Assembly: GCA_018398805.1 (NCBI GenBank)
Contig: JAGFBZ010000860.1
Location: 402,001-466,000 of the forward strand
Direction of reading: 5' to 3'
DNA from: Hirundichthys speculiger
Taxonomy: Eukaryota; Chordata; Actinopteri; Beloniformes; Exocoetidae
DNA: 64,000 nucleotides
Part shown: positions 32,292 to 44,623 of the stretch, in pieces
Position numbering within the stretch: the stretch's first letter is position 1
Layout of the letters: the number at the start of each line of letters is the position of its first letter
Notes under the pieces: generated by a model
The model's input: the letters and a program-made list of their open reading frames with translations, nothing else
Told to the model about the DNA's origin: nothing
Databases searched by the model: none
Translations under genes and position numbers: made by a program

Positions 32292-33377
32292 TAGGGCTGG
32301 GCAACGATTAAAATTTTTAATCGCGATTAATCGCATTGTATACGAAAAATCAAATAATGAATTCAAAAGTAGTGTAAAGATCTTTTATTTAAATGTTCTG
32401 CTGCCATATGAACTAAAGTGCCATAACATTTGTTGTTCAAACACTTTAACATCAGCACTTGTCAGTAACACATATTTAGTGTAAATCTCATCTTAAAAAA
32501 TGTAAAATAAAATAAAGCTTATTGCCACTGCCAGGGCATTAATGTCATCCTGTTTTTATGAAAAATAAAAAAAAAGAGTCTACAAAAAAAATCCAACAAA
32601 ATGATTGTGGCTCAGCACAATCAGAACATTAAAACAGGTAATTTCTGAGGTAACAGCAGAAACTTTTAACGGGGAGTTCAACTTGTCAGTTGTTACTAAT
32701 AACCTTGTTTCTGTTGAATCCTCTGTCTGAGAGAACTTTAAAATGAAAATGTCCGTGTTAAAGTTCAGTAACTTTATCAATTTGTGTATCATTCATTCTT
32801 TCCATTTTCAATTGTCAATCAAAAATAAAAAAAAAATTAAAATGTGACATTTTATTACATTTTTTGTTTTTTAATCTAACACACACACACACACACACAA
32901 AAATAATGCCTGTTATTTTAATATTTCAATTTTAGAAAAATATGAAATGAAAAAACTGGCCACAGAACTGAATTTGTTTTTTATAATCGAGGACTGGACT
33001 TTCTGTTGTCATTACACATCTGTGCCACTAGATGGAGCTGCACTGCAGTAACCAGCTAGAGAACAGCAGGACAGTGAACACATGGAGCAGATCTGATGGA
33101 ACATGGAGGAATGACGCTAAAGTTTTGTTGCAGTCTAGAATTTTATTTTTAGACAGAATTGTTAATATTGCTACCTGAGTTGCTACCCGTACTGTAAAGT
33201 TCACTGATTTTTACCATTCTCCATGTCTGTTTTAGTTTATCTGCATGTTTAGCAGTCAGAAACAGACTTTTCAAAGCAAAAGCATGTGAGCAACATGCGT
33301 TAACGCACAATAAAATAAATGTCGGCATTAATAAATTGAGTTAACGTGATAATAACATGTTAACTTGCCCAGCCCTA
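32292..33377. mobile_element. hAT-type element, family Y, copy 1 (complete)
   Basis: Termini TAGGGCTGGGCAACGATTAA and TTAACTTGCCCAGCCCTA. Flanked by AACAAAAT (32284-32291) and AACAAAAC (33378-33385), 7 of 8 identical. No transposase. Contains a short (CA)n at 32880-32899. The segment GAGGACTGGACTTTCTGTTG to ACTGTAAAGTTCA recurs at 58715 and, reversed, at 52322-52671. Confidence 0.88.
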
Positions 33378-33919
33378 AACAAAACATAAAATCCAAAGTA
33401 TGATTTCCTCACATTACCACTCCATTTTAAAATATTTCACAACTGAGTTTGAATGACTTCTTCATTGTTGTGCAGCTCAAGTCATGAAAAGTTTATATTT
33501 CAGTAAAACTAGCCGCCACATTTTTAGTTTTCTTTCCTGATGAAGTTTAGCTCTGGATTTAATGTTTATAATTAAATTAAATTAAATTAATCCGTGCCTT
33601 AGTGACCATGTCATGATATCGTAGAGATTAGAGCATCCTCTAATTTAACCCTCCTGCTTAACTGCTCCTGCAGTGTCCTGCACGGCTGCCTGCTGGCCCG
33701 GTCTCTTCAGTGATCTGAAAGGCTGTGAGGCTAAAAGCATGGTGATGGTGCAATGTCATGTGGGGGAAAAATAATGCACAGAACTTAAATGAGTATGAGT
33801 GAAGAACCTTTAAAATGGAAATTAAATTTTAAAAATTTGAAAATTCTACTTTAATGATCAACTTGAACAAATAACATAGGAACCAGAATTGGATCTAAAC
33901 AAAAAAATGCTCTCAGCAG
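33378..33919. other. intron 11, nothing recognised
   Basis: Contains (ATTAA)n-like TAATTAAATTAAATTAAATT near 33571. No element boundaries were found. Confidence 0.4.
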
Positions 33920-34371
33920 TAGGGCTGTTGCGATACACTAATCTTGCGATACGATACGATACATGATATTCGGCTCACGGTACGATATATATCAATATTC
34001 ATCTTAAAATACATTTACATCATTTTCCGAAAGATTTTAAAGGGACAAAGTGATTTTGGTGACATCTTGTGAGTGTTCCAATGACATAATTTGAATTAAT
34101 TGAACTGAAAGCATAAATTACACATTATATGGCTGACAGGCAGCTTGTAAATGCTGGACAAAATGAATAAAAGATGTGTTGAGAAAAATAGTTTCATTTA
34201 TTTAAACAGTGCAAATTTTTGCTTGCAAGCTTTTAAAGGTGGGACACGGGGGTTTTGAGAGAAGCTTAGAATATCGTTACTCACGGCTGAAAAATCGATA
34301 CTCTCTGGGGAAATAAAATATCGATATATATATATATATAATCGCAGAATCGATAAAATCGTTCGGCTCTA
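33920..34371. mobile_element. hAT-type element, family X, copy b (complete)
   Basis: Full-length reference copy of 452 bp, TAGGGCTGTTGCGATACAC to ATCGTTCGGCTCTA. Flanked by CTCAGCAG (33912-33919) and CTCAGCTG (34372-34379), 7 of 8 identical. Both ends are rich in ATCGATA/CGATACGATAC. Non-coding. Includes an (AT)n patch at 34326-34340. Confidence 0.9.
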
Positions 34372-35300
34372 CTCAGCTGCGTTCTGACATGATTTTCTTC
34401 TCAACACCTGAAAAGCTCTCAATTTCACAACATGTTGGACAATTTCGACTTCTCATGTCACTGGATGACAAACTTCCTCCTGAGCTGCAGGAAAGTCGTT
34501 CAAGCTGTTTGATAGTCAAGACGCGTAGAGATAAACGTAAAGAAGGTAAATGTCATGTAACACCTAACCTTTCAGAAGGAGGCAGAAAGCTGCAGATTCT
34601 TCTGATTCGCTCCACAAACACATGAAGTAAGGAGCTGCTTTTCAGATTTGTCAGATTCTGATTCCTCCTGCCTTTTTTTTTTTTTTTTAGCAGGACTTGT
34701 TAGGTGGCTTCCCACTCGTAACACAACCTCCTTTGGAAGCTCTAAGGGAGTTTAAGTTGTCAGAAGCCATTAAAGACGGAGTCTGTTCCACCTTAAAGTG
34801 TGGAGACAGGCCGACCAGCTCTGCTGCCAGATCATTTCCAGGTCCTAAAGAGTCGACCTGCTGGGCGCCATGACTAGAGCGTCACCTGAACCTCCTCCCG
34901 TCACCGTCAGCCGACCCGTCGCTGGAGATGAGCCGCTACGCGAGCTTATCCCGCGTCATCGCAATGGAGTTAGACGGTGACTCCCACGTGCTCTCCCTGG
35001 GTTTCTCTTTGCAGAAGGAACGTTTTTTCATCTGAGGGGAGAGCTGTGGATGTCCGACGGAGGCGATGGCTTGGTTGAGTTTTTGTTAGGAGAGCAGAGC
35101 AGGTTTTGGTCCACCAGTTGACAGTGTTCCTGGTGGCTCTTTAATCCTGTTGTTTTTGTCTCCCATTTACATTCGTAAGCATAAAGTAACCTTTGAAACA
35201 ATTTTCAAAAGCAAACATGGTTCTTGAACAACGTAACTCTCGCTAATGTTAGAGAAACTTCTGGTGTTGGAGGTGCTTTTGGACTGTGGATCTCTTCATC
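34372..35300. other. intron 11, nothing recognised
   Basis: Ordinary intron sequence with a poly(T) run near 34674-34689. No shared repeats noted. Confidence 0.4.
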
Positions 35301-35301
35301 A

Positions 35302-35515
35302 TCCATCCATCCTTTCATCCTTTCATCCATCCATCCATCCATCATCTCCACCTGCTTATTCCTTTTAAGTCACTGGGATCTGCTGGAGTCCATCCCAGCT
35401 CTCTTCAGGTGAAAGGCAGGGTACAGGCTGGACAGGCCACCAGCAGGGCCACATATGGCTCTGTTACCTTTCTGCAAGAAGGTTCCTGGTTTGAATCCCA
35501 ACAGGGTTCTTTTCA
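35302..35515 (+). mobile_element. fish retroelement tail with (ATCC)n and SINE-like sequence
   Basis: (ATCC)n at 35302-35345 is followed by GTCACTGGGATCTGCTGGAG, TCCATCCCAGCTCTC and GGGTACAGGCTGGACAGGCC, a ubiquitous fish retroelement tail. Next comes TGCAAGAAGGTTCCTGGTTT then GAATCCCA, a B-box-like region. Probably two adjoining fragments. Confidence 0.6.
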
Positions 35516-35526
35516 TTATTCAAATA

Positions 35527-36747
35527 TACATTATATCGCCAAATGTATTCACTCACCTGCCTTGACTGACATCTGAGTTTTAGCTCCTCTCATTCCTAAT
35601 CAATATCCCGTGGCTCCATCTTTGCAGCTGGAACAGCTTCAACTCTTCTGTGAAGGCTGTCCACCAGGTTTAGGAGTGTGTTTATGGGGATTTTTGTTTA
35701 TTCTTCCAGAAGAACATTTGTGAGGTCAAACACTGATGTTGGACCAGAAGGTCTGGTTCTCAGTCTCTGCTCTAATTCATCCCAAAGGTCTTCTATCAGG
35801 TTGAGGTCAGGACTCTGTGTGAGCCAGTCAAGTTCATCCACCACACTCTTCCATCCATGTCTTCATGGACCTGCTTTGTCCACTGGTGCACAGTCATGTT
35901 GAAGAGGAAGGGACCAGCTCCAAACTGGTCCCACAAAGTTGGGATCATGGAATTGTCCAGAATGTCTTGGTCTGCTGAAGCATTCAGAGTTCCTTTCACT
36001 GGAACTAAGGGGCCAAGCCCAGCTCCTGAAAAACAACCCCACACCATAATCCCCCCTCCACCAAACTTTACACTTGGATCAATGCAGTCAGACCAGTACC
36101 GTTCTCCTGGAAACCACCAAACCCAGACTCTTCCATCAGATCACCAGATGGAGAAGTGTGATTCTTCCCTCCAGAGAACGTTCCTCCACTGCTCTAGAGT
36201 CCAGTGGTGGCTGCTTTACTCCACTGCATCCAACTCTTTCCATTGTTCTTGGTGATGTCTGGCTTGGATGCAGCTGCGTCACCATGGAAACCCATTCATG
36301 AAGCTCTCTGCTCTGGTGTTGAGCTGATCTGAAGGACACATGAAGTTTGGAGGTCTGTAGTGATTGACTCTGCAGAAAGTTGGTGACCTCTTCTCACTAT
36401 GTTCTTCATCATCCTCTGACTCCGCCCCCTCAGTTTACCTGTCCTACCACTTCATGGCTTCATGGCTGGTTCCCAAACACTTCCATTTCCTGATAATCCA
36501 GCAGACAGTTGACTGGAATATTTAGGAGGAAATTTCTCCACTGGATTTGTTTCTCAGGTGTCATCCTATCACAGTTCCACGCTGGAATTCACTGAGCTCC
36601 TGAGAGACCCATTCTTTCACAGATGTTTCTAGAAACAATCTGCATGCCTAGGTGATTCATTTATACACCTGTGGACATGGAAGTGACTGGAACACCTGAT
36701 TCTGATCATTTGAATGGGTGAGCAACTACTTTTGACAACATAGCATA
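35527..36747 (-). mobile_element. Tc1-like transposon, minus strand, decayed
   Basis: Imperfect inverted ends CATTATATCGCCAAATGTAT (left) and the reverse complement of GAGCAACTACTTTTGACAAC (right). The minus strand encodes [36 protein letters not shown] and, after a frameshift, other transposase pieces. The GVMVWG-type motif is typical of the DD34E Tc1 family. It is broken by frameshifts. Confidence 0.88.
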
Positions 36748-37921
36748 TGTCTCCTAAGAAGAAGTTCCCCTCAGGTTAACGTACCACGGGAACTGCAGCC
36801 CATTCCAGTTCCTAGAACTGCTCGGGTCTCTTCTTGACTCCTAGTTCACAATAGGACTGAAGGAGGACGACCTGCAACACAACTGTCCAGTGGATGGAAG
36901 TAAACCTCGTACCTCGACCAGTCAAACACAACACCTGTGCGCACCTCCTCATATTTATGTAGCGGCTTTTCTAGTCCAGGAACCACTCGAGGTACTTTCA
37001 CAACACAAAGCATGATTTTTATTTCCTGGTCTTTAGGCTTGTTCAATCTGACCTGTGATTTTTCTTTTTTCCACAGTGCTTAAAAGATGGTTGATCATAT
37101 CAGAGAGTCAAAGACAAGTCTGACTTGAACACAGTTGGGTTTCTCAGCCTTTTTCTTTCCAGTCTTACAGCTCTTTTTTTTTTTTTTTTTTTGAGAGTTA
37201 TATCTCAAATCCCAGCTTTGCTCTGGAATAATGAGTAGCATTGTTGCCAAGGTGGCACTTCAGAGAAAGGTATGAGGGGAATTTGGCGCCAGTGGGAACC
37301 GCAGTACCTCCGTGTCGCCAGACGGGGGCAGTGTTGTGCCGTTGAAGGAGCAGGTTGATTGTGAGGCAGTGCGGGGTGGGGATGGGAGGTTGTGGGAGTA
37401 AGAGCAAGGCAGGGGGTGGAGCGGCTCTGCCAGTGTTACCCCTGGCAACCTTGATCAAGACAGGATGTCATTGGAACAGTTGCACTTGTGATGATTGCGC
37501 AGAGAATATTTCTGCCCACGTGTGCAGGAATGAGGAGTTTCTTTGAGTCTGGCTGCGGGCATCTGAGACGCCCGACTGCTGGGCTGTTGTCTCTTTGATG
37601 CTTGTCAAGTCTGGAGCGCAGATGAGCAGACGGACTGGGATCCTCCCAGTAGTTGCAATGGACTTTGGGTAACATAAGGAAGAAAAAAAAACTGACCATT
37701 GCAAAAAAACACACATTTGACAGCATGCAGACACAAACAAATGAGTCAGGACGAACCGTACAGGACAGACTTCTGCATTGTGAGCACTTTCCGCCTGCTT
37801 TCCTTGTTCGTGTTGGGTTTACAAGGTCACTAGAAGTCTAAAGCGTGTGCGTTTGAGTTGGTCACGCTGACCTCCCTCATTAAAAAATGTGACTGTACCC
37901 TGTCCTCTCCCTTTTTCACAG
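36748..37921. other. intron 11 end, nothing recognised
   Basis: Includes a poly(T) run at 37174-37191. Open frames near 37198-37740 have no motif. No repeat assignment. Confidence 0.4.
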
Positions 37922-37983
37922 ATCGCCTTCTCCCAGCACAGCAACTTCATGGATCTGGTGCAGTTCTTCGTTACGTTCTTCAG
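37922..37983 (+). CDS. atrn: attractin exon 12 (juxtamembrane)
   Basis: A 62-nt exon, acceptor ccctttttcacag, donor gtgagt, phase 0 in and phase 2 out. It encodes IAFSQHSNFMDLVQFFVTFF and the first two bases of a serine. This segment runs directly into the transmembrane helix in the next exon. It is isolated between introns of 10.6 kb and 26.0 kb. Confidence 0.95.
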
Positions 37984-38712
37984 GTGAGTGCAGCGAGACC
38001 ACCTAAACTAAACACTGTTACATTTTCTACATTAAAGGTCAAAGGTCATTCTGACAAGCTGTAAAACCGATATGTGAACCCTGAATATCCCCTTTATTTT
38101 TAAAAAACTAGATTCAGATTGGGTCCATTTGACATAAAAACACTGTGGCTTTCTGTCAATAAAAACTTGAGGCAGACAAAGTTATCCATCCTGCAGTGAA
38201 CAGACATCTTTTTTTTTTTCAGTCCACAACAACTTATTGATCTCCAGCCGAAGCTAAATGAACAAAACCGATCCAGATTGTTCCAATCTCTATTTCACAG
38301 TGTTTGTATTTAACGTCCCTCTGTAGGGTTTGTAGTCCGTAACTGCCAGCGGACAGCTGCTCACCGGCTTTTGTTGTCAAACTGATGTGGAACAGCTGTT
38401 GCACCAGCGAAGATGACTGGTGTGGTGAGGAGGTGCTGCCTGGCACCTCAGGATTTTATCTGAGTGCATCTTCATACGTTTGTTTTTAACACCAGAGACG
38501 AACAAGAAGTAGGAAAAAAGGAAAAACACGGGATTGTCTCGATGCAGCGACTGTTCTCGGCCCCTGTCATACTGTCGTAACGGGCCGGGCGTCCAGCACA
38601 TGCAGAATAAGAGAATGAGATGCTGCCGACAATATGACAGTGCAGCTCGCCGGGATTATTATGCAAGTTGTCAACATTTTTCAAACAAACGATGGTCGGA
38701 GACGAGTGCTGA

Positions 38713-39877
38713 CTAGGGATGTAACAATATGGAAAATGTGATATCTTGATTATAGTGACCAAATTATCACGGTTTACGATATTATCGCGGTATTCTTCAT
38801 TGCTGTACAAATTTACATTTAAATAATTTCACAAAATCTTGTGATTTTCTTGTCACTAAAACATCAGAAGCCAGAATCTAATCAAAATGAAACTTTCACA
38901 TTAAAAGGACAAACAACTGCCACAAAAAGAGGTTTTATTTTAAATGAACAAAATAAGTAACAGGAACAAAGCTAATTTGTTTGGTGCAAATTTAAATAAA
39001 CACTTTAACAACCATAGTAGGTCAAAATATGCAAACAATTACAAACAGGAACAAAAATTATAGTGCAAGTTCAAATTAAAACGTTGGACTTTAAGCTGAA
39101 CCTAAAATACGTATAAATGTGCAAATAAAGAAACAGTTGTAATAGAGGCCTAATATGTTGTTCTGAATTGTAGTTCACTCTGTGTGTCTGTGGGTGTCGC
39201 TGTGTTGTTACCTGAGGGTCAGGTATAAAGGTAGCTGCCTGTTACTGGTTAGGTGTTTGACCCGGAAGGGCAAAAGGTTTTTGACCGCTGTAGCAGTAAC
39301 CGCCGACGTTATGGTTGTCGGATTGGTTAATGGAATAAATTAATATTTTAACTGCATCAGAAGAACATCGTTCTGGTCCTTTTTTGATCAACACGCAACG
39401 GTAACGTTTACAAAATGTGAGTTAGCAAAACACGTCGACCAGGTTACTCTTGGTCAAACATCTCAGTAGCTTGAAGCATTAGCCTTAGCTCCTTCAAGTT
39501 GCTTCTACAAATTACAATAAAATGTAAACAAGTGCTCTGCAGACAGGATCATTGTCCTCCACCAGTTGTCCCTCTGCATTCTTAAAAAAAAACAATATGC
39601 CTAGACCTTGGATTTCATCCTTTTAGTGGGTTGGTAAATGTCATGCTTGCTATCAGCACTTTCCGCCATGCTCACGTTACGATGCCGATGTTACAAGCTA
39701 CATATTCACGCGAGACAGTCGCAAGTCGCTCGCAGACTTGAATGATGCTGATATTACATATCCCGGATAATGACTGCGAAAATGAGACCGCGCTTTACCG
39801 TAATACCGGTAACCGAGACGACAGTCGTCAGAGACGACTCATTTTTAAATCCTGTCCTGGGCTGAGACTCGAAAACT
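38713..39877. mobile_element. probable DNA element with CGGTATTAC-type ends
   Basis: Begins TAGGGATGTAACAATATGG, then TATCACGGTTTACGATATTA. Near the right side it has CGCTTTACCGTAATACCGGT, a rough inverse of the left. Identical 13-bp repeats AGACGAGTGCTGA lie at 38700-38712 and 39878-39890. The stretch 39168-39413 (TGTAGTTCAC...GTAACGTTTACA, with TATAAA and AATAAA inside) could be a solo LTR, but without a convincing target duplication. Confidence 0.5.
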
Positions 39878-40030
39878 AGACGAGTGCTGATGTCCCAGTG
39901 TCCTGATGATGTCGTTTAGCGACTCTGCTGATGGTCAGTGACCACAAATGACCACAACTCTGCCAGCAGACTCAAACATTAGAGCAGCAACATGAAGAGA
40001 TCGTTAACCAGTCCAGCAGTCAGAAATTTT

Positions 40031-40316
40031 TGGCCCAATCTTCCGCCAGATCTCCTAAAGCAGCTATTTAGGGATAGCGGGTAGCGGGTGGTCAGACTAC
40101 CTGCAACCCTAAACTCGCGATCCAAAGATACAGACTTTGCGGAAAGGGCAAACACGTCCATTGCCACACCTACAAAGTGAGTAAGGGAGTCAGCATAATG
40201 GGTAGCGGTTTTAGGGAGCGGAAGATATCATTAGCCTTTAGCGGAGGTTCCTAAACCTGTAATTTGCGGATAGTAGCTAGTATTAACAGGTAAGGGGAAG
40301 TGTATGATCGGGCCCT
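40031..40316. mobile_element. non-autonomous DNA element, family V, copy 2
   Basis: TGGCCCAATCTTCCGCCAGA at left, AGTGTATGATCGGGCCCTA at right. Internally deleted relative to copy 1 at 12438, sharing GGGATAGCGGGTAGCGGG and GTGAGTAAGGGAGT. Confidence 0.7.
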
Positions 40317-40834
40317 AAGTCATGTTTGACCTCCACGAACTCCTTCTTTGGTTTTAAACTTATAACATTAAATTTAAGGAAACATGTTATTTAATTTTAT
40401 GGGCAGTTGGAAAAGACACTGTAGATCAGGATGATGGTTGCGTCGCACAGAACGTCGTGCGACGTCGTGCGACGTCGTGCTGAGATGTCGCAGTGTCGTC
40501 TCTGCACCGGAGGCCTGACACAAACCCACTTGGCGTTTCTTCGGTAACCAGAAGAAACGCCCTGCTGGCGTCAGCGCTCCTGGGTGACGTCCATCTTGGG
40601 AAGAAGTCCCAGCGCGGAGTATTCCAGCACCATCTGAACAGTTGACTTATTTTCCTCACAGCTGGTGTCAGACCGCTCTATGCGCCGTAACCGCTCGACT
40701 ATTTCCAACCGTCATGGTAACTGTGATGGTGAATAGGACTCTGACACTCCTTCCCCTCACTGCTTTGTTTCGGAGTTCATCACCGTCTTTCGCTGCTACT
40801 GTCATCAGCCATCCTCCAAACTGCCTGGGGTTAG

Positions 40835-40890
40835 GGTTAGGATTAGGGTTGGGGTTATGGTTAACCATAACCCCAACCCTAATCCTAACC
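40835..40890. repeat. perfect 56-bp palindrome of telomere-like repeats
   Basis: Two 28-bp arms, 40835-40862 and 40863-40890, are exact reverse complements with no spacer. The left arm is GGTTAGGATTAGGG then TTGGGGTTATGGTT, degenerate TTAGGG repeats. They run head-to-head (TTAGGG then CCCTAA), with further TTAGGG just outside on the left. Confidence 0.95.
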
Positions 40891-42862
40891 ACCTGGCCAG
40901 TAGTTCTGGGTTTTAGCAAACATTTTTTTTTTTTTTTTTTTTCACTTTTTCACTTGGAAATCAGTGAAATCAGAATGAAACGCCTCCGAAGTTTGACTGA
41001 AACAGAAAATATGTCCTCACCAGGCTTTGAGGGCTTTTTGATATAAATACATTCTGGCTTTCACGCATATCTCCCTATTTATTTTTATTTTTTCTGAGTA
41101 AGTAGAGGGAGAAAATTATGAAATCACCTTGTTATTTATACATGGACAAGTCTGAATATGAAACTGAGTCTGCAGTGAAGCGTTCAGACCTTAATGATCA
41201 GAAAAGATGATGTGATTTTCTTCACAAATGTAGTTGAGCCCAGAGTTGGTTGTTTCCAGTCAGTTGTGTCTGGTTCTGGTTCTGAAACTGAACCTGAGTC
41301 CTGCTGCATGAACCGCTGTAATCTGCTATTGATTTTTAAAATGAACTCCAAAAGTGCACGAGTGTATTGCCAGCACGGTTGGTCGAATGCCCCCCCCACG
41401 TGCACACGTCCCTGCACTCTCCGTGTGTCCCAGAAAAGCCAGCGGTGCCGGTTTGATTCCTCGTGATGTAACGGCAGAGACGCTGTTGCAGCGAATCACT
41501 TGTACCTGCTGCATCTTTGCATCTATCTCTGTTGATCCTCGTCTTTCCTCCATTCGCTCTACCTTCTCCATCCATCTATCTCTCCTCTCCATCCTTTTCT
41601 CGCAGCCCTACTTTTCTCCTCCAGTATTTCTGCCGGACCTTCCTCACGCTCCCCCAGCTGTCTCCCGTTTTCTCTGCCAATAGATCATCTCTTTAGTTCT
41701 CCTCTTTCACTTCTGTCTGAGTGGAGACCTCAAGTTACCGAGCCTCGCTGCTGATTCTTCGTCTGTCGCTGTCTGCGTCGTGGGGAAGGATAGGGATGCT
41801 AATTAATGTGTGGGTGGGGGGGGGTGGTGGGGGTGTTTGTCATCTCTGCTCCGACTTTCTGCATCTGGATTTCACGTTCTCACCCCGGGATCGCGCCGCC
41901 TCTGCGCCGCGGTCCCCGCGGGGGGACAGGCGAAGGTGTTGTCATCCCGTTATCTGCGGCACCGGCGCCGGTTCCCCCACCAGCATCCTGCAGCCACCAA
42001 ACAGATGCATTAAACATCAGCGTTAAGCGCGCACAGATGCGTTCACATATTCACGTCCAGCTGCGCGCCAGCCTCTCACCTCAGGCTGACGCTGTCGCAT
42101 CACGGCTTGTTAAAGTGAAGGCTTTTTTTTTTTTTTTTTTTTTTCGTTCCTTCAGCGTTTGAAGTTGAGCAGAGTCAGGGACTCTGAGCCCGAACATTTA
42201 TGGCACAGTATTTTTTATTTTTTTATTTTTGTTGAAATTGAATTTTGTCTCCCGTCATGCAGATGAAGTGTTTTCTTGCAGGCTGGAAACAGCCCTCGAA
42301 AATGTTACATTTCAAAAAAAAAAAAAGCAGTAAATATTTCTCATTTGTCATTTCTTGGCTGCCGCTGAGAGAGAAAAGCTCAAGTCTAAAATTAAAAACA
42401 CGACGGGTAACGCGAGCACGCTTTGATGCGATGGCGTCCTGAATGACAAATTTCTTGGCAGCAGAAGTCCAAACTGCGGGACAGAAGCAGCCAAAAGAAG
42501 CAAATCCGCCGTTTTTAATAGCTGACGTGTGCTGCGAAAATGTTTTTCCTTCTCTTGGAAATGACTTCATTTATCATCCAATCTGTTTTCCTTAACTCCT
42601 CGGGGCAACTTGTTTTGTGAGCAGTGCATCTTTTGGGTTTGAAGTAAATGTTGAGCAGCAGCTCAGCAAACGTGTGTTTATCTATCTACCGCGGGAAAGA
42701 GATTATTTTAGCTCGGCGGTGAGTCATTAGCTGTGACACCGTTTACTCTAATGCAACGATAATTCTGTGACAAGTATAAGGTCAGGCTGCAGCGATGAAA
42801 CCGCCAACTTCTGTCACTTCAGCGTCTTCAACCTTCAGTGGGATCTCATCCTCTGTTCAGGC
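40891..42862. other. intron 12, nothing recognised
   Basis: Poly(T) runs near 40922-40941 and 42122-42143. A CpG-containing patch lies near 41880-42080 (GGGATCGCGCCGCC). Open frames here carry no recognisable domain. Confidence 0.4.
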
Positions 42863-44623
42863 TGGAGCTGAGCGATTTTAGCGATTCTGCCATATATATC
42901 GATATTTTATTTCCCCAGAGAGGATCGAGTTTTCAGCCGCGGGTATCGATATTCTAAGCTTCTCTAGCTGTCTCCACCCGTCTCCAGCTGTCTCGACCCG
43001 TCTCCAGCCTTCTCAACGCGCATCCACCTGTCTCTAGCCGTCTCCACCTGTCTCCAGCTGTCTCGACCCGTCTCTAGCCGTCTCCACCTGTCTCTAGCCG
43101 TCTCCACCTGTCTCTAGCCGTCTCCAGCCTTCTCCAGCCGTCTCCACCTGTCTCCAGCTGTCTCGACCCGTCTCTAGCCGTCTCCTCCCGTCTCCAGCCT
43201 TCTCAACGGATCTCCACCTGTCTCTAGCCTTCTCCAGCCTTCTCCAGCCGTCTCCACCTGTCTCCAGCTGTCTAGACCCGTCTCTAGCCGTCTCCACCTG
43301 TCTCTAGCCGTCTCCACCTGTCTCTAGCCGTCTCCAGCCTTCTCCAGCCGTCTCCACCTGTCTCCAGCTGTCTCGACCCATCTCTAGCCGTCTCCTCCCG
43401 TCTCCAGCCTTCTCAACGGATCTCCACCTGTCTCTAGCCGTCTCCACCTGTCTCTAGCCGTCTCCACCTGTCTCTAGCCGTCTCCACCTGTCTCTAGCTG
43501 TCTCGACCTGTCTCTAGCCGTCTCCACCTGTCTCTAGCCGTCTCCAGCCTTCTCCAGCCGTCTCCACCTGTCTCCAGCTGTCTCGACCCGTCTCTAGCCG
43601 TCTCCTCCCGTCTCCAGCCTTCTCAACGGATCTCCACCTGACTCTAGCCGTCTCCACCTGTCTCTAGCCGTCTCCACCTGTCTCTAGCCGTCTCCACCTG
43701 TCTCTAGCCGTCTCCAGCCTTCTCCAGCCGTCTCCACCTGTCTCCAGCTGTCTCGACCCGTCTCTAGCCGTCTCCTCCCGTCTCCAGCCTTCTCAACGCA
43801 TCTCCACCTGTCTCTAGCCGTCTCCACCTGTCTCTAGCCGTCTCCACCTGTCTCTAGCCATCTCCACCTGTCTCTAGCCGTCTCTAGCTGTCTCTAGCCG
43901 TCTTCACCTGTCTCTAGCCGTCTCCACCTGTCTCTAGACGTCTCTAGGCGTCTCTAGCTGTCTCTAGCCGTCTCAACCCGTCTCCACCCGTCTCCACCCG
44001 TCTCCACCCGTCTCTAGCCGTCTCCTCCCGTCTCCAGCCTTCTCAACGCATCTCCACCCATCTCCAGCTGTCTCCACCCGTCTCTAGCCATCTCCTCCTG
44101 TCTCCAGCCTTCTCAACGCGTCTCCACCCGTCTCCAGCTGTCTCCACCCGTCTTGAGTCGTCTCCACCCGTCTTCACCCATCTCCACCTGTCTCCAGCCG
44201 TTTCGACTCGTCCCCAGCCGTCTCGACCCGTCTCCAGCCGTTTCGACTCGTCCCCAGCCGTCTCGACCCGTCTCCAGCCGTTTCGACTCGTCCCCAGCCG
44301 TCTCGACCCTTCTCCAGCCGTTTCGACTCGTCCCCAGCCGTTCAACCCGTCTCCAGCCGTCTCAACCCGTCTCCAGCCATCTCCAGCCGTCTCTACCCGA
44401 CTCCAGCCGCCGACTCAGCTGCCGACTCCAGCCGTCTTGACCCGTCTCGACCTGTCTTGACCTGTCTCTAAAATCACGTCTCACCAAAATCAATGTGTCC
44501 CTTTAAAATCTTTCAGAAAATGATGTAAATGTATTGTAAGATGAATATCAATATATATCGTATCGTGAGCCGAATATCGTATCGTGTATCGTATCTCGAG
44601 ATTAGTGTATAGCTACAGTCCTA
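42863..44623. mobile_element. hAT-type element, family X, copy c, expanded by a minisatellite
   Basis: Reverse-orientation X copy: TGGAGCTGAGCGATTTTAG to TCTAAGCTTCT, then about 1.5 kb of decamer repeats, then CACCAAAATCAATGTGTCCC to AGCTACAGTCCTA. The flanks GTTCAGGC (42855-42862) and ATTCAGGG (44624-44631) agree at 6 of 8. The middle of X between these points is missing. Confidence 0.85.
42963..44470. repeat. 10-bp minisatellite (TCTCCACCTG/TCTCTAGCCG) with higher-order units
   Basis: About 150 tandem decamers, mostly TCTCNANCYG. The marker block TCTCCTCCCG recurs at 43181, 43391, 43601, 43781 and 44021, giving higher-order spacing of 210, 210, 180 and 240 bp. Because 10 bp is not a multiple of 3, 30-bp (10-residue) repeats appear in several minus-strand frames. 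They are not taken as genes. Confidence 0.97.

Noticed and set aside
40642..41046. 134-codon frame across the telomere-like palindrome
   Set aside because: No domain; it crosses a simple repeat and a poly(T) run.
42963..44470. CRISPR-like array of regular repeats
   Set aside because: Units are contiguous decamers without unique spacers, inside a vertebrate intron.
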